A DNA stretch of 64,000 nt, taken from assembly GCA_017163975.1 (NCBI GenBank), contig JAFFSR010000136.1, positions 7,313,501 to 7,377,500 on the forward strand. The letters run 5' to 3'. This DNA is from Anastatus disparis. Lineage: Eukaryota; Arthropoda; Insecta; Hymenoptera; Eupelmidae. Numbering within the stretch: position 1 is the first letter of the stretch; each line of letters begins with the position of its first letter. Positions 59,334-64,000 of this stretch are shown in pieces. Under the pieces are notes generated by a model. It worked only from the letters and a program-made list of their open reading frames with translations, ran no database searches and was not told where the DNA came from. Made by a program: the position numbers and the translations under genes.

Positions 59334-61402
59334 GTGAGCAAGTTTACGTCAGTTGCAGGAGAAATAGTAGTATGTCCCCTCTTTTATATGCATACATTCA
59401 TATACCTATGTACATCAAGCTTTTATGTATAATAATATAAAAAATTGTAAAACCTGTCGCGCTTATTGACCATTTAACTTTTATTTCATGTTTATGTACT
59501 CTTCTAATTTATTTGTATTTTTAATGATATAGAATTATTTTGAGATTATCAAAATAATGCCGAACATTGTTTAGTCTCTACTTAAATTTTAAAAATATTT
59601 ATGTATGTGCAATTTTAAATTTAATGTTAATAAAGAAGTAGATTAAATTGATTCATATACAGTACATGGAAATTAGATGTAAGAAAATCAATAGAAGTTA
59701 TTTAAATATTACGCATTATTTGTATATCAGTTTCCATAAAATGTATATTAAATTTTATTCGCACAAAAATATAATATGATAATATATCTATATAAATAAA
59801 TAATAATAAATAAGGAAAACGATTCACTTATAAACTCTCTAACAGATAAATTTCAACGTTAAATTCCGACCTTAACCCCATAAAAAGCAAGAAATTCATC
59901 TATTTACTCTTATTATTTTATTCGGCTCCGTCCTAAAGCTCTTTCAACAACTTGGCCCCGTCGTCCCCCCACCCCCTGAGTTCATCTCTATTTCTCTCGT
60001 TTCTTTTTCATCTGAGTACACAATTCAAGTGTGAATTTCATGACTGCCGAGGTCCTAGAAAGAAGCTATATAGTCGATGACCATCAGTCCTACGATTTCA
60101 CCCTCGTAATCCGTTCTCAAGCAAAGTCTCTTCTTTTCTCTTTTCTTTTCTTCCCTTTTTTTCTCTTTTTTTTCTCTTTTTTTACGAGAGCAGCTCGCTC
60201 GCGCCCGAAGATAACGTGGTGCTCGTTCACCATAGCTTTTATTATAGATTGACTATCCTCTACACATACATATATACGCTTTGAACCATCTCTTACGTCT
60301 TTCTATCTCATTTTTTTTTCATGTATTTTCCCACCTTATACTTTCACTCCCTATTCTTTCTTTCTTTCTCTCTTTCTCTTCTTTTTGATAGTTAAACCAA
60401 AGCACAGCTTCCTTTAGGATCATTTATCTTGATCGTTTGCATCAAAGTCTTAAAGACTTTGTCTATATCGATTATCAAAGAACCATAATTACTATAGGCA
60501 TGCTCGACATCTGTGCCTGATTGTATAAGAAATTAGCTGCGAGTACGTTTGCCCCTCGGTCTAACGTGGGAGGGCTGCGTCCTGATTTGAATGTGATGAA
60601 GAAAGTTTTAATGATTCTTGAGAAATAGAATTATCCTAGAAGTACAATTTAGATCTGAATGAGAAACACTATTAAGTTCTTGATTGAACACAAAATTAAA
60701 TTTATGAGATCAAAGTAGTTATACATTAAATATTTAAGTTTAAGCGATAGCTTATTTTTGGAAAATTTAATATATTACATGAAGAAAATCTTTCAATAAA
60801 ATTTATAATTATTTAATTTTCAATTTTATTTTTTACTTTAATATTAGTAATTTCAGAAATAACAATGACAATTGTAAAGCAGTGGTTAATAAATCAATTT
60901 CTCGTTACAATATTACAATATTATAACTCGTTTAAAGTTTGCTTAAAGCGTACATTTTGTAAAACAGTAGAAAATAATAGCTTTAAATATCAGAGCTAAA
61001 AAATCAAGCTTTTCAATCTCTTACAAATTACAATCCAGTCCAGGACACAAAAGTCGAATTGAAAAAGTAATTACATCTTGTAGACTTAAATCCCTCGTTT
61101 TTTTTTTGCCCATGGTATCCTTGGAATTCGTCCCGAAAAGCTCGCCCAAAGTCAATTTTCAGTATCTAAACAAAATTAGAGAATCGGCCTGTTTGATTCG
61201 GTTGAAGAGATGGTATAGGTTATATACCTTCCGCGCGCGTATAACACATTACAAAGAAACTATTGCAATGGATAAAAGAGGAAAAAAAAAACGATGAAAC
61301 TAGAGATGACGAAGAAAAGAAGCTACATATACGAGTAAAGGATAAAAGAGAAAAAGAAAAAAAGAAGTTGTAGGGGTCTGGAATCTACGCGAAAGAGCGG
61401 GC

Positions 61403-61447
<45 letters not shown>

Positions 61448-64000
61448 AAAAAAAGAGAAAGAGTCGAACGACGAGCAAGTAGGGGTTTCGTGTGGCAATC
61501 AATGCCGTTGAATTAACGCCTGGCTGACCGTTTACGAGAAAGTAAGATTAAAAGAAGGAAGAAATGGACGCCAACTACTTGCTAGCTAACCCACCAGCAC
61601 TACTACTACCACCACCAACCTTACTCTTTACCTACCCCTTGGCAACATGTTCACCATTTGAGTAAAAAAAAAGAAGAAAAGAGGGGAGGGGGATATAGAA
61701 TGAACTAAAACTATCTTATGTGTATATACATATAGACTTTACTCTTATTTCCCTGTCTTTGCGTTTGTACGGGATTTCCTATACGATCCTTTTAGTTATT
61801 TTAGTGGTCAAATTAAATGTCCTAACGTTTTTCTTTTCCATTTTCCCTTTTTAGTAAAGTTACGTTTAACTTAGCTTTTGAAGGGTGGATTTTTCTTTTT
61901 TATTTTTTTTATTTTTCTTATCCAAGTTTCACGCAACTTGTGGTTATTCAACTATATGGAATTTTTATGTATTACGTATGCGGATACTGGGTGAATTAAT
62001 TGGGTGAGTGCGTGATTAGAATTTTCTTCTTCTTTCAACTGGGGTACATTTATTTGATTATTATGATCAGAGTCAAGGCGGAATATATTTTGTGTTCGTC
62101 TTTGATCCTTCTTGAAATGTATGTAATTTATTTTATATTTACATTTGAAATACATACATTACTTATTTTTATTTTAAAAAATACAAAAAAAAGGATAAAA
62201 TAGTTTAGAACATTTTTTACAATTAAAGATAAAATGAATTTTGTTATACCAACAAATTGCATTGAAAGATAAGCGTTTTTGACGAACTAAATTTAAGGTG
62301 GCAAAAATTACTTCATTATAATTAAGCCATTATTTCCTTAGGTCAATAATAGAGCCAATATTGCTCCTTGAACAATCTAGCTATCCAACTCAAAATTTTT
62401 GAACTTTTATGCAGCTTAATATAAAAAAATTCTATCAACCTCACTTGAAAATAAAGTGGTATATGCAAAGTTAAATGGTTCTACTTTAGAATAGGATAAG
62501 TTTTTCAGTACTTGTCATCTGTAACTCACTAGCTTGCTTTCATCCCTTGTCACGTAATAAACAATTATAAATATATACTTACTATTTTTTTAACCGTAAA
62601 GTATATAAAAGCAAATAAGGAATTTAACGTGAAAATGTTCATTTTTTAAAGTATTTAGTCCATTATTTTTTATAAATGTCTACTCATTAAAGTTTATCAA
62701 ACCAATATCAATAGATCGAGGAATTTCTTAAAATAATTCTTCCTTAAACGAGGATTTTTTAACCCAATCCTAAATCAAGATGATAATTTACGAAAAAAAA
62801 TGTTCTAAAAAGCTCCTTATTTTGGAACATCAAACTCTCAGTTTCTTTGGATATAAAAAGATAAACGTTTTATCGCGCTACCCCTTCAAAAACATCCACG
62901 CACATTAAATTGCCTACGCTTTTTTTTATAGACTACAAGAAAATCGGATTAGCCCCTTTGGAAAATTCAGAAGGCTTAGCACTCCTTATATCGGACGCAC
63001 GAGTGGATGTTAAAAAAAAAAAAGAACGATGTCAGGCAAGTATCATACATTACTCTCGGAGGGGTAGCTTCCTTCGCGTCTCAATCGCGTATAGTGTTTT
63101 ATATATACATGTACATGTATATACATAGACACCTTGGAAGCCTATATAGTAAAGCACACCCGCGGTGTGATTGGTGGTTTGCGATGCGTCATTTTTTAAA
63201 TCCCAAACGCCTGGCTCTTACTCGATAACGCAAGCAAGAGTAAAGCGCGTGCACACCCCCTCATGCGAAAAGAGAGCACCATTTTTTTTTTATTTTTAGA
63301 TCTCTCGAGGGTCGAGAGAAGAAGCTATCAAGAAACTTTTTTCTCCCCTACTCAAACATTTTTTTTTTTTAAATTCAAGGGTTGGTTGGATTGGAGAAGC
63401 GGTGAGTTTAAAAAGGAAGAATAAAAGGATTGCTTGGATTGGTTGCTATGGTTTGTACAGGGGTTGTTATGTTTTGCATATAGAATTGCGCGTGCGCTGT
63501 ATTGATCGCATACGTAACCTTACGTTCAGTAGTTAGGTTTATGTATGATTTTAAAATTAAAAAATGGAGATTGACCTGCCATTGTTAAAATATACGAGTT
63601 TTTCATTGGTTAAAAAAGGGTAACTTCAAAGGGTAGGATCCCTTGGAAGATGATAGGGTAAAGGGAAATGCAAATGCGCGCCTTACCATTGGTAGAAAAT
63701 ATATAACTTTAAACCCTATGCTTGCACTTTAAAGGACGTTAAACATGGAGAAACATCCATTCTACAAATATTTTAAAGTTTTTTAAATTCTTAATTAGAA
63801 AAAAATAATTTCTCATTTGCATAATATTAACATTTGCGTTTATATGTTATTGAATCTGTTCTCTTTATGATAATCATTTTAATTAAAAGTATTGACAAGT
63901 AATATAAACTAAAATTTCAAAAATAAAACAATTTTTTCATCATCACATCTTTTAATTTCATAATTATATTAGTTTTTTTTATGATTTTATTTAGAAATAT
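59334..64000. other. Unique sequence with pyrimidine and purine tracts
   Basis: There are long CT-rich runs (60120-60180, 60290-60390), a (GA)n microsatellite at 61406-61442, and purine-rich patches (61260-61370). No transposon or exon is recognised with confidence. It could be intron of a long gene. Confidence 0.4.

Overview
This is an AT-rich eukaryotic nuclear window with almost no coding sequence. It is built mainly from transposable elements nested inside one another. The repeat types (I-like LINE, hAT, CACTA-like, PIF/Harbinger-like and Tc1/mariner-like elements, a Helitron, a Helentron-like family, tRNA- and 5S-derived SINEs) and a small secreted-peptide family point to an insect. A parasitoid hymenopteran is my guess, from general impression only. 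No bacterial or viral gene was recognised.

The one host gene I can assemble with confidence lies on the minus strand. A 78-bp signal-peptide exon (19867-19944) is followed, after a phase-0 intron of about 4.3 kb, by a 180-bp exon (15346-15525). Together they encode an 85-residue preproprotein with an RVKR processing site and a basic mature peptide with four cysteines. The same 26-codon signal exon occurs intact at 9766-9843 and 46506-46583. A diverged second exon lies at 37439-37522 and a decayed one near 55320-55420. So this is a tandem family of at least four loci. The signal exon, 5' flank and 3' UTR are conserved while the mature peptide diverges. Transposons have repeatedly enlarged the introns and flanks.

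Layout: 1-5343 is one decayed LINE (minus strand) cut by four later insertions. 5350-6655 is a hAT pseudogene split by a tRNA-derived SINE with a 16-bp target duplication. 7.0-14.9 kb holds MITEs and peptide locus A. 15.0-20.6 kb is peptide locus B, the intact gene. 21.3-23.5 kb is a decayed Helitron with a helicase remnant. 23.5-29.4 kb is AT-rich with foldbacks and small elements. 29.4-33.6 kb holds CACTG elements, one carrying transposase remnants. 33.8-36.4 kb has foldbacks, a SINE and a hAT tail. 37.3-46.9 kb is peptide locus C, with a 7.7-kb composite insertion in its intron. 47.0-54.1 kb is repeats. 54.7-56.4 kb is the remnant locus D with a pogo-like element. 56.5-64.0 kb is low in recognisable repeats and could be intron or intergenic sequence of a large gene; I offer two weak exon candidates there.

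Three repeat systems deserve attention. (1) A dispersed family with a 13-bp 5' sequence CTTTCTCATAGAG, its exact inverse near the 3' end, a 3' stem-loop, a central TG microsatellite and T-tract targets matches the architecture of Helentron-associated (DINE/HINE) elements. (2) Six loci carry paired, adjacent, GC-richer foldbacks whose left ends read TAGTATATT or a close variant. (3) A CACTG-ended family carries many AAGTGGAT-like subterminal motifs and includes one copy with transposase remnants.
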